The translations under genes were made by a program, and so were the position numbers. From assembly GCA_937899835.1 (NCBI GenBank), contig CALCCE010000290.1, forward strand, positions 18,917 through 82,916: a stretch of 64,000 bases of DNA, read 5' to 3'. This document shows positions 1 to 9,732 of the stretch, one piece after another. The notes under the pieces are model-generated. The model saw only the letters and a program-made list of their open reading frames with translations. It was not told the origin of the DNA and did not search any database. How positions within the stretch are numbered: the stretch's first letter is position 1; each line of letters opens with the position of its first letter. The stretch comes from an uncultured Flavobacteriales bacterium (GTDB lineage: Bacteria > Bacteroidota > Bacteroidia > Flavobacteriales_G > Salibacteraceae).

Positions 1-1111
1 CTTGTTGTTCAACATGCTCAGGCAACTTTCTGTACTCGTACTCCTGGGTACGCAAACGCGGCTCAAAACCGGCTTCACGAATCGCACTCTGGATACCATC
101 CGAAGTAAATCGGTGGGGCGCACCTGCTGCCGAAACCACATTTTCTTCGATCATGATGGAACCAAAATCGTTGGCCCCAGAGTGAAGGCAAACCTGAGCT
201 ACTTTTTTACCTACAGTTAACCAACTGGCCTGAATGTTTTGAATGTTGGGCAACATGATTCGACTCATGGCGATCATTCGAACGTATTCATCGGCAGTTA
301 CTTCATTGCGAATGCCTTTTACTCTGCGAAGCATGGTTCCCTCATCTTGAAACGGCCAAGGGATGAAAGCGATAAATCCTTTAGAATCTTTCGGTTTTTC
401 CGATTGTACTTCGCGCAACCACACCAAGTGTTCGAAACGTTCTTCTAAGGTCTCAATATGGCCAAACATCATGGTAGCGGAGGTGGTGATATCCAACTGA
501 TGCGCTACCCGCATCACATCCAACCACTCCTGGCCCGAGCATTTTCCCTTCGAAATCAACCTACGAACCCGGTCGTTGAGGATTTCTGCTCCTGCACCTG
601 GTAAACTATCCAGTCCTGCTTCCTTGAGTTTGCTCAAAACTTCCACGTGCGATATTTTGCCAATCTTGCTGATGTGCGCAATTTCTGGTGGTCCTAAAGC
701 ATGAAGTTTGAGCTCTGGATATAAGCTTTTCAATTCACTAAACAAGCGAACATAAAATTCCAACCCCAGTTTGGGGTGATGCCCCCCTTGCAACAACAAT
801 TGGTTGCCACCGTATCGAATGGTTTCTTCGATTTTGGTTTTATAGTCTGGGATGGTGGTAATGTATGCCTCGTCGTGTCTTGGGACTCTAAAAAAGTTGC
901 AAAACTTACAATTGGCAATGCAAACGTTGGTTGTATTGAGGTTTCTATCGATGATCCAGGTCACCGAATTATCTGGTTTTTGCTTCTTCCGCAATTCATT
1001 CGCCACGAAAGCCAATTCAGCCGTAGGGACATGCTCAAACAGAAACATACCCTCTTCCTTGGTAAGGAACTCGAAATCGAGCGCTCGGCTAAGGAGTTCA
1101 TCTGTATTCAT
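1..1111 (-). CDS. mqnC: Cyclic dehypoxanthine futalosine synthase MqnC, 3' end cut by window edge
   Basis: Reading leftward from an ATG at 1111, 370 codons stay open to the window edge, so the gene is nearly complete and only its stop is missing. It encodes a radical SAM enzyme of the futalosine route to menaquinone, which cyclises dehypoxanthine futalosine. The radical SAM cluster motif CxxxCxxC is visible as CIANCKFC at about residues 64-71, preceded by a typical DRNLNTTNVC stretch. Further MqnC-like stretches are LLQGGHHP, SLPGAGAEIL and TTSATMMFGHIET. MqnE, the other radical SAM enzyme of the pathway, is the main alternative, but the GGHHP and GAGAE motifs favour MqnC. The gene is divergent from the aminopeptidase gene to its right, with a 118-bp shared promoter region. 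Confidence 0.9.
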   Translation of the reverse strand, partial: MNTDELLSRALDFEFLTKEEGMFLFEHVPTAELAFVANELRKKQKPDNSVTWIIDRNLNTTNVCIANCKFCNFFRVPRHDEAYITTIPDYKTKIEETIRYGGNQLLLQGGHHPKLGLEFYVRLFSELKSLYPELKLHALGPPEIAHISKIGKISHVEVLSKLKEAGLDSLPGAGAEILNDRVRRLISKGKCSGQEWLDVMRVAHQLDITTSATMMFGHIETLEERFEHLVWLREVQSEKPKDSKGFIAFIPWPFQDEGTMLRRVKGIRNEVTADEYVRMIAMSRIMLPNIQNIQASWLTVGKKVAQVCLHSGANDFGSIMIEENVVSAAGAPHRFTSDGIQSAIREAGFEPRLRTQEYEYRKLPEHVEQQ

Positions 1112-1229
1112 ACGCTGATAAAAAAACAACTGTAACGGGGTTTTGTTTGCGCTTTACCGCAAGAATTGCGCCCCGGCAGTTGGTGAAATTTCACTACTTT
1201 TACCGCCTTCAAAATTAGGGCATATTTCC

Positions 1230-2687
1230 ATGAATACCATCCTTTTACAGGAGCTTGAAGCTCCCACTGAGACTGATTTGATATGGCTTGGATTGAAAGG
1301 CTCTGAAGGCTTGCCCAGCCAACTTTCTGAAGCAGAAGCAACATTTGTGAAAGAACAATGGGCAAAAGAGATTTTTACGGTGGAGATCAACCGTTATTCC
1401 CACCGCATTTGGATTGTGGGAATGCCCGAAAAAAAGGTCACCCACCAACACTTAGAAGCATTTCGCAAAGTAGGGCATGAGCTCAATCGGCTCATCAACC
1501 AACAAAAACTGACCGCCATTCATCTCATGGGCCCGCAGGTAACCCCCGAAGACGTTTTGGCGACAGCAGAAGGAATCTTGTTGAGCAACTATCAGTTTCT
1601 TAAATATTTTAAAGACGCTGAAAAGCGCAAGCATAGTCTCCAGCATCTCACCATTACCGATCCGCGCCTTACTCCGGGTGCGCTACAACAATTGCAAGCT
1701 GTGGTGGCGGGCACTTGTCATGGACGCACCTTGGTCAATGAACCGTTTTCGTTCTTAACTGCGGTTCAAATGGCTGAAGAATTTAAAATCATGAGCCAAG
1801 AGGCCGGTTTTAAGCTGGAAGTATTACAGAAAAAACAAATTGAAGCCCTGCAAATGGGCGGCTTATTGGCTGTAAACAAAGGCAGCATCGATCCACCCAC
1901 CTTTAGCATTATGGAGTGGCACCCGGAGAATCCGGTGAATGCGCAACCCATTGTGCTAGTTGGTAAAGGAGTAGTTTACGATACCGGAGGCCTCAGCCTG
2001 AAGCCCACCCCCAACAGCATGGACGAAATGAAGTGCGATATGGGTGGAGCCGCAGCCGTGGCAGGAGTGCTCTACGCCACCGCTAAAGCAAAACTTCCCG
2101 TGCACGTCATCGGTTTAGTTCCGGCCACCGACAATCGTCCGAGTGGCAATGCCTATGCCCCTGGCGATGTGATCAGCATGCACAACGGAAGCACGGTAGA
2201 GGTAATGAATACCGATGCAGAAGGGCGTTTGCTTTTGGCAGATGCGCTGAGCTACGCTCAAAAATACAATCCCGAATTGGTCATTGATTTCGCCACCCTT
2301 ACCGGAGCAGCCGTTCGGGCAATTGGACATTACGGCATTGTGTCTATGGGCAATGCAACCGAGGCACACCAACGCTTGCAGGAAAGCGGTGAACGCACCT
2401 ATGAGCGTATGGCACCACAACCGTTTTGGGAAGAATATGCCGAGGAATTGAAATCGGACATTGCAGACTTAAAAAACTTAGGTGGGCCTAACGCTGGTGC
2501 CATCACCGCAGGCAAATTTTTGGAACATTTTACCAAAAACAAGGAAGGCAAGGCAGCCTATCCATGGCTACACCTGGACATTGCCGGTCCGGCATTTTTG
2601 GGTTTTGAAGACAGCTACCGGGGCAAATGGGGTACAGGTGCCGGTATTCGCCCGGTTTTTGACTTTCTCCAACACCGAGCAGGATGA
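1230..2687 (+). CDS. Leucyl aminopeptidase, peptidase family M17
   Basis: A 485-residue cytosolic M17 aminopeptidase that removes N-terminal residues from peptides using two divalent metals. The C-terminal catalytic domain shows the metal and active-site signatures VGKGVVYDTGGLSLKP, KCDMGGAAAVAG and the family motif NTDAEGRL. The N-terminal half is the less conserved regulatory domain. A longer frame begins at a TTG at 1143, but the ATG at 1230 gives the expected length. It lies 28 bases past a near-match to the Bacteroidota -7 box (TACTTTTA at 1195-1202). The stop overlaps the start of pdxA by four bases (ATGA), so the two are probably translationally coupled although their functions are not obviously linked. 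Confidence 0.93.
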   Translation: MNTILLQELEAPTETDLIWLGLKGSEGLPSQLSEAEATFVKEQWAKEIFTVEINRYSHRIWIVGMPEKKVTHQHLEAFRKVGHELNRLINQQKLTAIHLMGPQVTPEDVLATAEGILLSNYQFLKYFKDAEKRKHSLQHLTITDPRLTPGALQQLQAVVAGTCHGRTLVNEPFSFLTAVQMAEEFKIMSQEAGFKLEVLQKKQIEALQMGGLLAVNKGSIDPPTFSIMEWHPENPVNAQPIVLVGKGVVYDTGGLSLKPTPNSMDEMKCDMGGAAAVAGVLYATAKAKLPVHVIGLVPATDNRPSGNAYAPGDVISMHNGSTVEVMNTDAEGRLLLADALSYAQKYNPELVIDFATLTGAAVRAIGHYGIVSMGNATEAHQRLQESGERTYERMAPQPFWEEYAEELKSDIADLKNLGGPNAGAITAGKFLEHFTKNKEGKAAYPWLHLDIAGPAFLGFEDSYRGKWGTGAGIRPVFDFLQHRAG

Positions 2688-3766
2688 CAAAAGAAAGAAA
2701 GAACAATTCGGGCGACCGAATACGGGTAGGCATTTCAGTAGGTGATATCAACGGCGTTGGTATGGAGGTGATCATCAAAACCTTCCTCGACAATCGGATG
2801 CTGGAATTGTGCACTCCCATTGTTTACGGTTCAGACAAGGTGGCTTCCTTCCACCGCAAAGCTTTGGGCATCACCGATTTTAGCTTCAACATTGCCCCCT
2901 CCCCCGATCAACTGAACACCAAGCGCGCTAACTTGATCAATTGTTGGGAGGAAGATGTGAAAGTTACTCTGGGTGAAAGTACTCCCGACGGCGGGAAGTA
3001 TGCCTTTAAATCCCTGAAAGCTGCAACCGAGGACCTCGCCTCCAACAAGGTTGATGTACTCATAACGGCACCGATCAACAAGCACAACATTCAGTCGGAA
3101 GAATTCGACTTTCCGGGACACACGGAGTACCTCGCCAACTATGCCAACGAAGACAATCCGTTGATGATTTTAGTAAACGGAGGACTGCGAGTAGGTGTAG
3201 CCACTGGCCACATATCGGTGAAAGAAGTAGCTGAACAACTGACTTCTGAATTGATCCTGACCAAGCTACAAGTGATGCAGAAATCGTTGCGTCAAGATTT
3301 TAAGGTGGTAAAACCTAAAATTGCCGTTTTGGGCCTCAATCCACACGCGGGAGATAATGGCTTGATTGGTGAAGAGGAAAACCGCATCATTGTTCCGGCC
3401 ATTCGCAAAGCACAAGACGAGGGGATACTCACCTTTGGCCCTTTTCCGGCCGACGGTTTCTTCGGTTCTTCAGTGTATACCCAGTTCGATGGCATTTTGG
3501 CCATGTACCACGATCAGGGGCTCATCCCATTTAAAACCTTATCCTTTGGAAATGGAGTGAATTTTACGGCGGGTTTGCCCATTGTGCGTACTTCTCCTGA
3601 CCACGGTACCGCTTACAACATTGCCGGAAAAAACGAAGCCTCTGAGCAATCGTTTCGGGAGGCAGTATACCTCGCATGTGACATATATAATAACCGAAAG
3701 GAATTTAAGGCCCTTACAGCCAACCCGCTAGTGCCTGGAAAACAAGGGAAAAGCCGCCGTTTTTGA
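2684..3766 (+). CDS. pdxA: 4-hydroxythreonine-4-phosphate dehydrogenase
   Basis: A 360-residue metal- and NAD-dependent dehydrogenase of the deoxyxylulose-5-phosphate-dependent pyridoxal phosphate pathway. It oxidises 4-phosphohydroxy-L-threonine. Conserved blocks appear in the usual order: SVGDINGVGMEVI near the N-terminus, APINKHN, FPGHTEYLA, ATGHISVKEV, NPHAGDNG, MYHDQGLIPFK and RTSPDHGTAYNIAG. The His residues in FPGHTE, NPHAGD and MYHDQG are the expected metal ligands. It starts inside the aminopeptidase stop codon (ATGA). The DXS substrate pathway is also represented in this window, 6 kb downstream on the opposite strand. Confidence 0.96.
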   Translation: MTKERKNNSGDRIRVGISVGDINGVGMEVIIKTFLDNRMLELCTPIVYGSDKVASFHRKALGITDFSFNIAPSPDQLNTKRANLINCWEEDVKVTLGESTPDGGKYAFKSLKAATEDLASNKVDVLITAPINKHNIQSEEFDFPGHTEYLANYANEDNPLMILVNGGLRVGVATGHISVKEVAEQLTSELILTKLQVMQKSLRQDFKVVKPKIAVLGLNPHAGDNGLIGEEENRIIVPAIRKAQDEGILTFGPFPADGFFGSSVYTQFDGILAMYHDQGLIPFKTLSFGNGVNFTAGLPIVRTSPDHGTAYNIAGKNEASEQSFREAVYLACDIYNNRKEFKALTANPLVPGKQGKSRRF

Positions 3767-3780
3767 GCCAACTACGCTGC

Positions 3781-3811
3781 TTTCGTAATATATCAGAAAT
3801 TCCTACATTTG
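3781..3811 (+). promoter_or_regulatory. Bacteroidota-type promoter of the DUF177-rpmF-plsX-fabH run
   Basis: TTTC at 3781-3784 and an exact TAnnTTTG box (TACATTTG) at 3804-3811 are separated by 19 bases. This fits the Bacteroidota -33/-7 architecture. The box lies 11 bases before the ATG at 3823, so the transcript leader would be very short. Confidence 0.55.
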
Positions 3812-3822
3812 CGCTCCTTAAA

Positions 3823-4386
3823 ATGAGAAGGAACGGGGACAGCCTCAAACCATACGTTATCCCATTTGTGGGTTTGAAAGTCGGACAACACGACTTTCAA
3901 TTTGATATAACGGAAACGTTCTTTGAAGCGTTTGAGGAAACAACTGTTTCGAGCACCTCTGAACCTATCGAGAAGGCCAACATCGCGGTGGATGTCCTTT
4001 TGGACAAAAAACAAGAAATGTTGACCCTCGATTTTTCTTTTTCAGGACAGGTGTTTGTGAACTGCGACCGCTGTTTGGATGAGCTGAACTTAAAACTGGA
4101 TGACCAAAACCGCATCATTTTTAAGTTTGGAGACGAGCAATTTGAAGATACCGACGAAATCGTGATCTTGCCCGAATCTGCTTATCAACTGGACCTTTCG
4201 CAATACGTTTACGAAACCCTGATCCTATCGCTACCGCTTCGTCGGGTACACCCCGAAGGCGATTGTGATCCTGATATGGTGCGTCATTTACAAGAAGGAG
4301 AAGAAGAAACCAAGGAAGCGGAAACGCCTCTCGCCGACCCACGCTGGGCGGCCTTAGCAAACTTGAATAAGAAACAATCTAAATAA
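3823..4386 (+). CDS. DUF177 (YceD-type) protein preceding ribosomal protein L32
   Basis: A 187-residue protein of the DUF177 family, which almost always precedes rpmF and the plsX-fabH genes. Homologues have been linked to 23S rRNA processing or accumulation, so a role at the ribosome is plausible. The family signature is the central CDRC motif (VNCDRCLDEL) followed by an acidic strand with I-I-F-K-F. The C-terminus has PRWAALANL, which is typical. A longer frame starts at a TTG at 3763 overlapping pdxA, but the ATG at 3823 directly follows the promoter box and gives a normal N-terminus. It ends nine bases before rpmF. Confidence 0.85.
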   Translation: MRRNGDSLKPYVIPFVGLKVGQHDFQFDITETFFEAFEETTVSSTSEPIEKANIAVDVLLDKKQEMLTLDFSFSGQVFVNCDRCLDELNLKLDDQNRIIFKFGDEQFEDTDEIVILPESAYQLDLSQYVYETLILSLPLRRVHPEGDCDPDMVRHLQEGEEETKEAETPLADPRWAALANLNKKQSK

Positions 4387-4395
4387 AGTTGGATC

Positions 4396-4587
4396 ATGGC
4401 ACATCCAAAACGCAAGCAATCCAAAACCCGTCGGAACAAACGTAGAACGCATTATAAAGCGGAAGTTCCGACTATTGCTACCTGTCCTACCACCGGACAA
4501 CCACACTTGTTTCACCGTGCCCACTGGTACGAAGGAAAACTATACTACAAGGGTAAGGTAGTAATGGAGAAAGAGCTCGCCCTCTGA
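4396..4587 (+). CDS. rpmF: 50S ribosomal protein L32, cysteine-poor form
   Basis: A 63-residue ribosomal protein starting [20 protein letters not shown], the standard L32 N-terminus. The usual four-cysteine zinc ribbon is absent: only the first Cys remains, in [18 protein letters not shown] recall this zinc-independent form as common in flavobacterial L32, so it is a taxonomic marker rather than damage. It sits between DUF177 and plsX, the conserved order in many bacteria. Confidence 0.96.
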   Translation: MAHPKRKQSKTRRNKRRTHYKAEVPTIATCPTTGQPHLFHRAHWYEGKLYYKGKVVMEKELAL

Positions 4588-4635
4588 TCCGGCAACGGAT
4601 GAAGGGCTGCTTTGCTATGAACCGAATCTTGCTGC

Positions 4636-5574
4636 ATGAAGATCGGTCTTGACATTCTTGGTGGGGACTTTGCCCCGGAGGCTACCGTAATGGGAGCTAT
4701 CCAGGCCTTGGAAGAGTTACCGCCAGAGGTCATTCTGGTGCTTTTTGGAGACAAGGAGGCCATCCAAACCATTGTTGATCGGGAAGGCGTAAATTCTTCT
4801 CGCTTCGAGATCGTTCATACCACCGAAATCATTGGTATGGGCGAACATCCTACCAAAGCATTTGTAAAAAAGCCAAACTCTTCTATTTCATTGGGGTTCA
4901 AAGCCCTGAAAGAGGGCTCAATTGACGCATTTGCAAGTACCGGCAATACCGGTGCGATGCTCGTTGGCTCAATGTATACTATCCGTGCTGTTTCCGGGGT
5001 CATTCGTCCTTGCATCACCTCCATCATGCCCAAGGTAGATGGCAGTGTAGGTATTGTGCTCGATGTAGGCATCAATGCCGATTGCAAACCGGATGTTTTG
5101 TACCAATTTGGAATGCTTGGTTCCCTCTTTGCAGAACACGTTTACCACATCAAAAATCCCCGAGTGGGATTGATGAACATTGGTGAGGAAGAAGAAAAAG
5201 GCAACCTGTTGACCCAGGCGGCCCACGTGTTGATGCGAGACAGCAAAGACTTTAATTTTATCGGCAATGTGGAAGGCCGCGACCTTTTTAACAGCAAGGC
5301 CGATGTAATTGTATGTGATGGATTTACCGGCAATGTGATCTTAAAGCAAGCCGAATCTTTCTACACCTTGATTAAACAGCGGGGACTCGCAGACGCGTAC
5401 TTCGACCGCTTCAATTACGAAATATACGGAGGCACCCCTCTTTTGGGAGTAAATGCCAATGTGATTATTGGACACGGCATCAGCAATGCGAAAGCGATCA
5501 AAAACATGATTATGCTTTCGCATGAAGTAGTTGGTGTGGGCCTGTCCGACAAAATCAAAAAAGCTTTTAACTGA
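4636..5574 (+). CDS. plsX: Phosphate acyltransferase PlsX
   Basis: A 312-residue enzyme that makes acyl-phosphate from acyl-ACP, the acyl donor for the first step of phospholipid synthesis. It begins [20 protein letters not shown], the PlsX nucleotide/phosphate-binding start. It continues with [36 protein letters not shown] and [12 protein letters not shown], all family hallmarks. Its length is close to the family norm. The stop overlaps the fabH start by one base (TGATG), indicating coupling. The first bases follow rpmF by 48 nt with no clear terminator, so it probably belongs to the same transcript. Confidence 0.96.
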   Translation: MKIGLDILGGDFAPEATVMGAIQALEELPPEVILVLFGDKEAIQTIVDREGVNSSRFEIVHTTEIIGMGEHPTKAFVKKPNSSISLGFKALKEGSIDAFASTGNTGAMLVGSMYTIRAVSGVIRPCITSIMPKVDGSVGIVLDVGINADCKPDVLYQFGMLGSLFAEHVYHIKNPRVGLMNIGEEEEKGNLLTQAAHVLMRDSKDFNFIGNVEGRDLFNSKADVIVCDGFTGNVILKQAESFYTLIKQRGLADAYFDRFNYEIYGGTPLLGVNANVIIGHGISNAKAIKNMIMLSHEVVGVGLSDKIKKAFN

Positions 5575-6563
5575 TGAGCAAAGTTCGTGCAGCCATTACT
5601 GCCGTGGCAGGCTATGTGCCTGATTACGTGCTCAGCAATGCAGAACTGGAACGCATGGTAGATACCACTGATGAGTGGATCACTACCCGTACAGGCATTA
5701 AAGAACGTAGACTTTTAAAGGGAGATTTGCTTGGCAGTTCTGACCTTGGAAAAGAAGCTGTGAATGCCTTGCTGGAAAAACGTGGAATCAGCGCGGAGGA
5801 GATCGACCTTATCATTTGCGCAACTGCTACGCCAGACATGTTGTTTCCTTCTACCGGCAACCTGATTGCCCATAAGGTGGGTGCTAAAAATGCATTTGCA
5901 TTTGACATTATGGCGGCTTGCTCGGGTTTTATTTATTCGGTGACTACCGCTTCTAAGTACATTGAATCCGGCCAATACAAAAAAATTATTGTAGTTGGTG
6001 CTGATAAAATGTCGTCGATTGTGGATTATGAGGACCGCAGTACCTGTGTGATTTTTGGCGATGGTTCTGGTGCCATCTTGTTAGAACCGGCTGAAGATGA
6101 TCTTGGCATTCAAGATACCATCATGCGAAGTGACGGTTCGGGATGGACTCACCTGCACCAAAAGGCCGGTGGTTCACTGCGTCCCTCTTCTCATGAAACG
6201 GTGGATCAAAAAATGCATTATATCTACCAGGAGGGTCGTTCAGTTTTCAAATTTGCGGTGACCAAAATGGCTGATGTATCGGCTGAGATCATGGAGCGGA
6301 ATAACCTTACTGGTGACGATATCGCCTATTTGGTACCGCACCAAGCCAACAAGCGCATCATCGATGCTACTGCGCAACGTATGGGTGTTGGTCCTGAAAA
6401 GGTGATGCTCAACATTCACAAATACGGAAACACAACCAACGGAACAATTCCACTGTGCCTCTGGGAATGGGAAAACAAGCTCAACAAGGGCGACAACATC
6501 ATTCTCGCAGCTTTCGGCGGTGGTTTTACCTGGGGTTCGATCTACCTAAAATGGGCTTACTGA
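5574..6563 (+). CDS. fabH: 3-oxoacyl-[ACP] synthase III
   Basis: A 329-residue ketosynthase that condenses acetyl-CoA with malonyl-ACP to start fatty-acid elongation. The Cys-His-Asn catalytic triad is intact: Cys116 in MAACSGF, His256 in VPHQANKR and Asn286 in YGNTTNGT. The N-terminal [14 protein letters not shown] block is also typical. It is coupled to plsX by a one-base overlap and followed after 72 bases by accB. A near-match -7 box (TATCTTTA, 6600-6607) in that gap may give accB a promoter of its own. Confidence 0.96.
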   Translation: MSKVRAAITAVAGYVPDYVLSNAELERMVDTTDEWITTRTGIKERRLLKGDLLGSSDLGKEAVNALLEKRGISAEEIDLIICATATPDMLFPSTGNLIAHKVGAKNAFAFDIMAACSGFIYSVTTASKYIESGQYKKIIVVGADKMSSIVDYEDRSTCVIFGDGSGAILLEPAEDDLGIQDTIMRSDGSGWTHLHQKAGGSLRPSSHETVDQKMHYIYQEGRSVFKFAVTKMADVSAEIMERNNLTGDDIAYLVPHQANKRIIDATAQRMGVGPEKVMLNIHKYGNTTNGTIPLCLWEWENKLNKGDNIILAAFGGGFTWGSIYLKWAY

Positions 6564-6635
6564 AGCGGTGAAACACCCACTCTATAAGCTCAGAATTCCT
6601 ATCTTTAACGCCCAATTTTACAATTTGCCAGGGCC

Positions 6636-7187
6636 ATGGATTTAAATGAAATTCAATCACTGATCAAGTTTGTATCAAAGTCTGGTGCCAGCGAAGTAGA
6701 GCTGGAAACGAAAGACTTTAAGATCATCATTAAAACGCCAGGTACAGGCACCAATCGCAGAAAAGGAGCACAAGGTGAGGCTGAGGCCTATATCACTGCT
6801 CCCCTAACACAAGTGGCCATGCCAGCGGCTCCAGTGCAACAAGTGGTTGCAGCTCCTGCTCCGGTAGTACCTGCTCCGGTACCCGCAGCACCTGCCCCTG
6901 CTCCTGCCGCTGAGGCTCCCAAAGCACCTGCCGAGGAGGAGTCCAACTACATAACGGTGAAATCACCTATGATTGGTACTTTTTACCGTTCGCCAAAGCC
7001 AGACGCTGATCCATTTATTAGCGTTGGTGATGAAATTAAATCGGGTGATGTGATCTGCATCATCGAAGCCATGAAACTCTTTAACGAGATTGAAGCAGAA
7101 GTTTCTGGCAAAGTGGTGAAAGTGTTGGTTGACACCGCCAATCCGGTGGAGTACGATACACCACTCTTCCTGATCGATCCTTCCTAA
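6636..7187 (+). CDS. accB: Biotin carboxyl carrier protein of acetyl-CoA carboxylase
   Basis: A 183-residue carrier subunit. The N-terminal segment (1-50) is followed by a long flexible Pro/Ala-rich linker at about residues 61-100. The biotinyl domain carries the biotin site EAMKLFN, with Lys147 as the biotinylated residue. SPMIGTFYRSP just after the linker is the characteristic 'thumb'-associated start of bacterial BCCP. The product works with AccC, encoded 54 bases downstream; the carboxyltransferase subunits are not in the window. Confidence 0.96.
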   Translation: MDLNEIQSLIKFVSKSGASEVELETKDFKIIIKTPGTGTNRRKGAQGEAEAYITAPLTQVAMPAAPVQQVVAAPAPVVPAPVPAAPAPAPAAEAPKAPAEEESNYITVKSPMIGTFYRSPKPDADPFISVGDEIKSGDVICIIEAMKLFNEIEAEVSGKVVKVLVDTANPVEYDTPLFLIDPS

Positions 7188-7241
7188 GGTTCGATCGTTT
7201 TTCCCTTTTGCGCTACGCTACACCCGCAAATCTTGTCCAAG

Positions 7242-8582
7242 ATGTTCAAGAAAGTATTGATTGCCAACCGCGGTGAAATTGCCCTCCGCATCATTCGCAC
7301 CTGCAAAGAAATGGGCATTGAAACCGTGGCTATCTATTCCACGGCCGATGCCGACAGCCTTCCTGTTCGCTTTGCGGACGAAGCGGTGTGCATTGGGCCT
7401 CCTTCCAGTGCGGAATCTTATTTGGTCATTCCCAACATTATTGCTGCTGCAGAAATTACCAATGCAGATGCAATTCACCCTGGATATGGCTTTTTGAGTG
7501 AAAACGCCAAGTTCTCCCGCATCTGCCAGGAAAACAACATCAAATTCATTGGTGCACTGCCCGAGCAAATCGAAGGCATGGGCGACAAGGCCAATGCTAA
7601 GGCAACCATGAAAAAAGCTGGCGTGCCTACCATTCCGGGTTCAGAAGGCTTGATCAGCAACATCACCGAAGCCAAAAAAGTTGCTAAAAGCATCAAATAC
7701 CCCGTTATCCTAAAAGCTACTGCCGGAGGTGGTGGCCGTGGTATGCGGATTGTTTGGAAAGAGGAAGACCTGCAAAAGGCTTGGGACGATGCCCGCCAAG
7801 AATCTAAAGCAGCCTTTGGCAACGATGGCATCTACCTCGAAAAATTTATTGAGGACCCGCGCCACATCGAAATTCAGATTGCAGGAGACCAATACGGTAA
7901 AGCCTGCCACATGTCTGAAAGAGACTGTTCGGTGCAACGCCGTCATCAAAAGCTGGTGGAGGAAACACCTTCCCCATTCATGACCAAGGCCCTTCGGAAA
8001 AAAATGGGTGCGGCTGCGATCAAAGCTGCGAAAGCAGTGCGCTACGAAGGTGTTGGTACAGTAGAATTTTTGGTTGACAAAAACCGTGATTTCTACTTTA
8101 TGGAAATGAATACCCGGATTCAGGTGGAGCATACCATCACCGAGGAAGTCATTAATTGGGACCTCATCAAAGAGCAGATTAAAATTGCTGCGGGGGAGAA
8201 AATTTCTGGTAAAAACTACGAGCCCATTGGACACGCCATTCAATGCCGGATCAACGCAGAAGATCCTTTTAACGGGTTTCGTCCTTCTCCTGGAAAAATA
8301 CAGGAATACCACGAACCCGGAGGTCACGGCTTGCGGATTGATACCCATGCCTACGCTGGGTATACCATTCCTCCTTACTACGATTCGATGATCTCTAAAC
8401 TGATTACCGTGGCACAGACCCGGGAAGAGGCCATCAAAAAAATGGAGCGTGCGTTGGACGAATACATCGTAGAAGGCGTGAAAACCACGATTCCTTTTCA
8501 CGCAAAATTGATGCGCAACGAGGACTTCCGAAAGGGAGTTTACACCACTAAGTTTCTCGAAGAGTGGGATTACACTAAGTAA
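7242..8582 (+). CDS. accC: Biotin carboxylase subunit of acetyl-CoA carboxylase
   Basis: A 446-residue ATP-grasp enzyme that carboxylates biotin on AccB using bicarbonate and ATP. It starts [18 protein letters not shown], the classic biotin carboxylase N-terminus. It contains the glycine-rich ATP lid [29 protein letters not shown] and the catalytic [15 protein letters not shown] frame extends three codons upstream to a TTG at 7233, but the ATG at 7242 gives the conserved start. It is the last gene of the fatty-acid run and is followed by two tandem hairpins. Confidence 0.97.
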   Translation: MFKKVLIANRGEIALRIIRTCKEMGIETVAIYSTADADSLPVRFADEAVCIGPPSSAESYLVIPNIIAAAEITNADAIHPGYGFLSENAKFSRICQENNIKFIGALPEQIEGMGDKANAKATMKKAGVPTIPGSEGLISNITEAKKVAKSIKYPVILKATAGGGGRGMRIVWKEEDLQKAWDDARQESKAAFGNDGIYLEKFIEDPRHIEIQIAGDQYGKACHMSERDCSVQRRHQKLVEETPSPFMTKALRKKMGAAAIKAAKAVRYEGVGTVEFLVDKNRDFYFMEMNTRIQVEHTITEEVINWDLIKEQIKIAAGEKISGKNYEPIGHAIQCRINAEDPFNGFRPSPGKIQEYHEPGGHGLRIDTHAYAGYTIPPYYDSMISKLITVAQTREEAIKKMERALDEYIVEGVKTTIPFHAKLMRNEDFRKGVYTTKFLEEWDYTK

Positions 8583-8596
8583 TTAACACCCACACT

Positions 8597-8625
8597 ATCA
8601 AGTAGATATTCCCTATCTACTTGAT
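8597..8625 (+). other. Perfect 12-bp hairpin just after accC
   Basis: ATCAAGTAGATA at 8597-8608 and its exact reverse complement at 8614-8625 enclose a 5-base loop. There is no T-run directly after it. It precedes a second, GC-rich hairpin by 14 bases, so it may protect the 3' end or be the first half of a double terminator. Confidence 0.6.
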
Positions 8626-8639
8626 TTCAAAAAGTTTTT

Positions 8640-8672
8640 AAACAGCCCGCATTAACAGCGGGCTGTTTACTT
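8640..8672 (+). terminator. Rho-independent terminator of the fatty-acid gene run
   Basis: An 11-bp stem (8640-8650 with 8658-8668) rich in GC, built on CAGCCCGC/GCGGGCTG, with a 7-base loop and trailing TTT-A-C-TTTT. Confidence 0.8.
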
Positions 8673-8757
8673 TTCCTCTCTTTCGTTAGAAAATGGGACG
8701 TCTATTGCCGGTATTTTAGATTACGGCTTTTTACAAGCTGATTCAACCGGAGTAGCG

Positions 8758-9705
8758 ATGGAAAGTAATACACCTAACCCTTCTCAACCCAATGCCCCAC
8801 TGGGGCAAAAACCGGGAAGTGGCTCTTCAACCACCAACAAGTTAAAGCTCAACACCACCTGGAAATACATGACCGTTGGTGGCGTAATGGTGGTAACTAC
8901 CTTATCGGGCATTTTTTTGTACAACCGTGAAGATGTACCCACTGATCCAGCGCCCATAGAAGCACCAGCCGCTCCTACACCTGCCTCCAATGCCAACACC
9001 ATTGAAATGGACGGGCTGGACGATTTTCTGGAAGTAGACCATCATCCTGACCTGGCTGGTGGGAGAACGTATACCATTGAGTCTTGGATCTATCCTACGG
9101 CAAAGAAATTGGGCGGTATCGTTTCCAAGCGGAAAGACAGCGAATCCAATACTTCTTATTCGTTTTTGGTAGCCCCGGTGCGAGGAGCTTTGCGGGTATT
9201 TTTCAAGGTCAACAAAGAAGACGATGACTTTTACTCCAACGATGAAATTCCACTCAACGAGTGGACCCACGTGGCAGCCGTGTTTGATGGCAACGATGAT
9301 GAGTTTCAGCGGAAACGCATCTACATTAATGGCAAGCTGAGTAAAAAAGGAAAGAGCGAGTCCAGAAAAGTAAATCAGTTTAGAACCCTCTTTGGCATTG
9401 GTATGCTTCTGGGAAACAGCGTCTCTAATTTTAGTGGTAAACTTGACGAAGTACGCTTCTGGAACCGAGCTCTCTCAGAAGAAGAAATCAGAGGGCACAT
9501 GTGCCAGGTATTGGAAGGTAGCGAATCCGGACTGCTGGGCTACTGGCGCTTTGACGGGGGCACTGGCTCTACCGTACGCAACTACTCTCAACTACAGGGC
9601 CTGGATGCGAATTTCAACAACATGGAACCGGATGAGGTGTGGATCGATTCTCCCGCATGTCCAGAGTTGGATTGGTCCATGGAACCCGTTACTACTGCAC
9701 GCTAA
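8758..9705 (+). CDS. Membrane-anchored LamG/concanavalin-like protein
   Basis: A 315-residue protein with a hydrophilic Pro/Asn-rich N-terminus of about 35 residues and one transmembrane segment at about 37-54 (YMTVGGVMVVTTLSGIFLY). A Pro/Ala linker follows, then one LamG-like jellyroll domain at about 80-300. The domain shows the family run YTIESWIYP, NEWTHVAAVFDG, RIYINGKL and GKLDEVRFWNRALSEEEI, then LLGYWRFDGG. Such domains bind sugars or proteins at the cell surface. Unlike most LamG proteins in this phylum it has no cleavable signal peptide and no T9SS tail, so it is probably a type II inner-membrane protein facing the periplasm. The specific role is unknown. Confidence 0.8.
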   Translation: MESNTPNPSQPNAPLGQKPGSGSSTTNKLKLNTTWKYMTVGGVMVVTTLSGIFLYNREDVPTDPAPIEAPAAPTPASNANTIEMDGLDDFLEVDHHPDLAGGRTYTIESWIYPTAKKLGGIVSKRKDSESNTSYSFLVAPVRGALRVFFKVNKEDDDFYSNDEIPLNEWTHVAAVFDGNDDEFQRKRIYINGKLSKKGKSESRKVNQFRTLFGIGMLLGNSVSNFSGKLDEVRFWNRALSEEEIRGHMCQVLEGSESGLLGYWRFDGGTGSTVRNYSQLQGLDANFNNMEPDEVWIDSPACPELDWSMEPVTTAR

Positions 9706-9732
9706 GGCTAAAAAATCAAATCTACACGCATA

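Noticed and set aside
7710..8501. A 263-codon minus-strand frame opposite accC
   Set aside because: accC is unmistakable on the plus strand; the antisense product has no family features.
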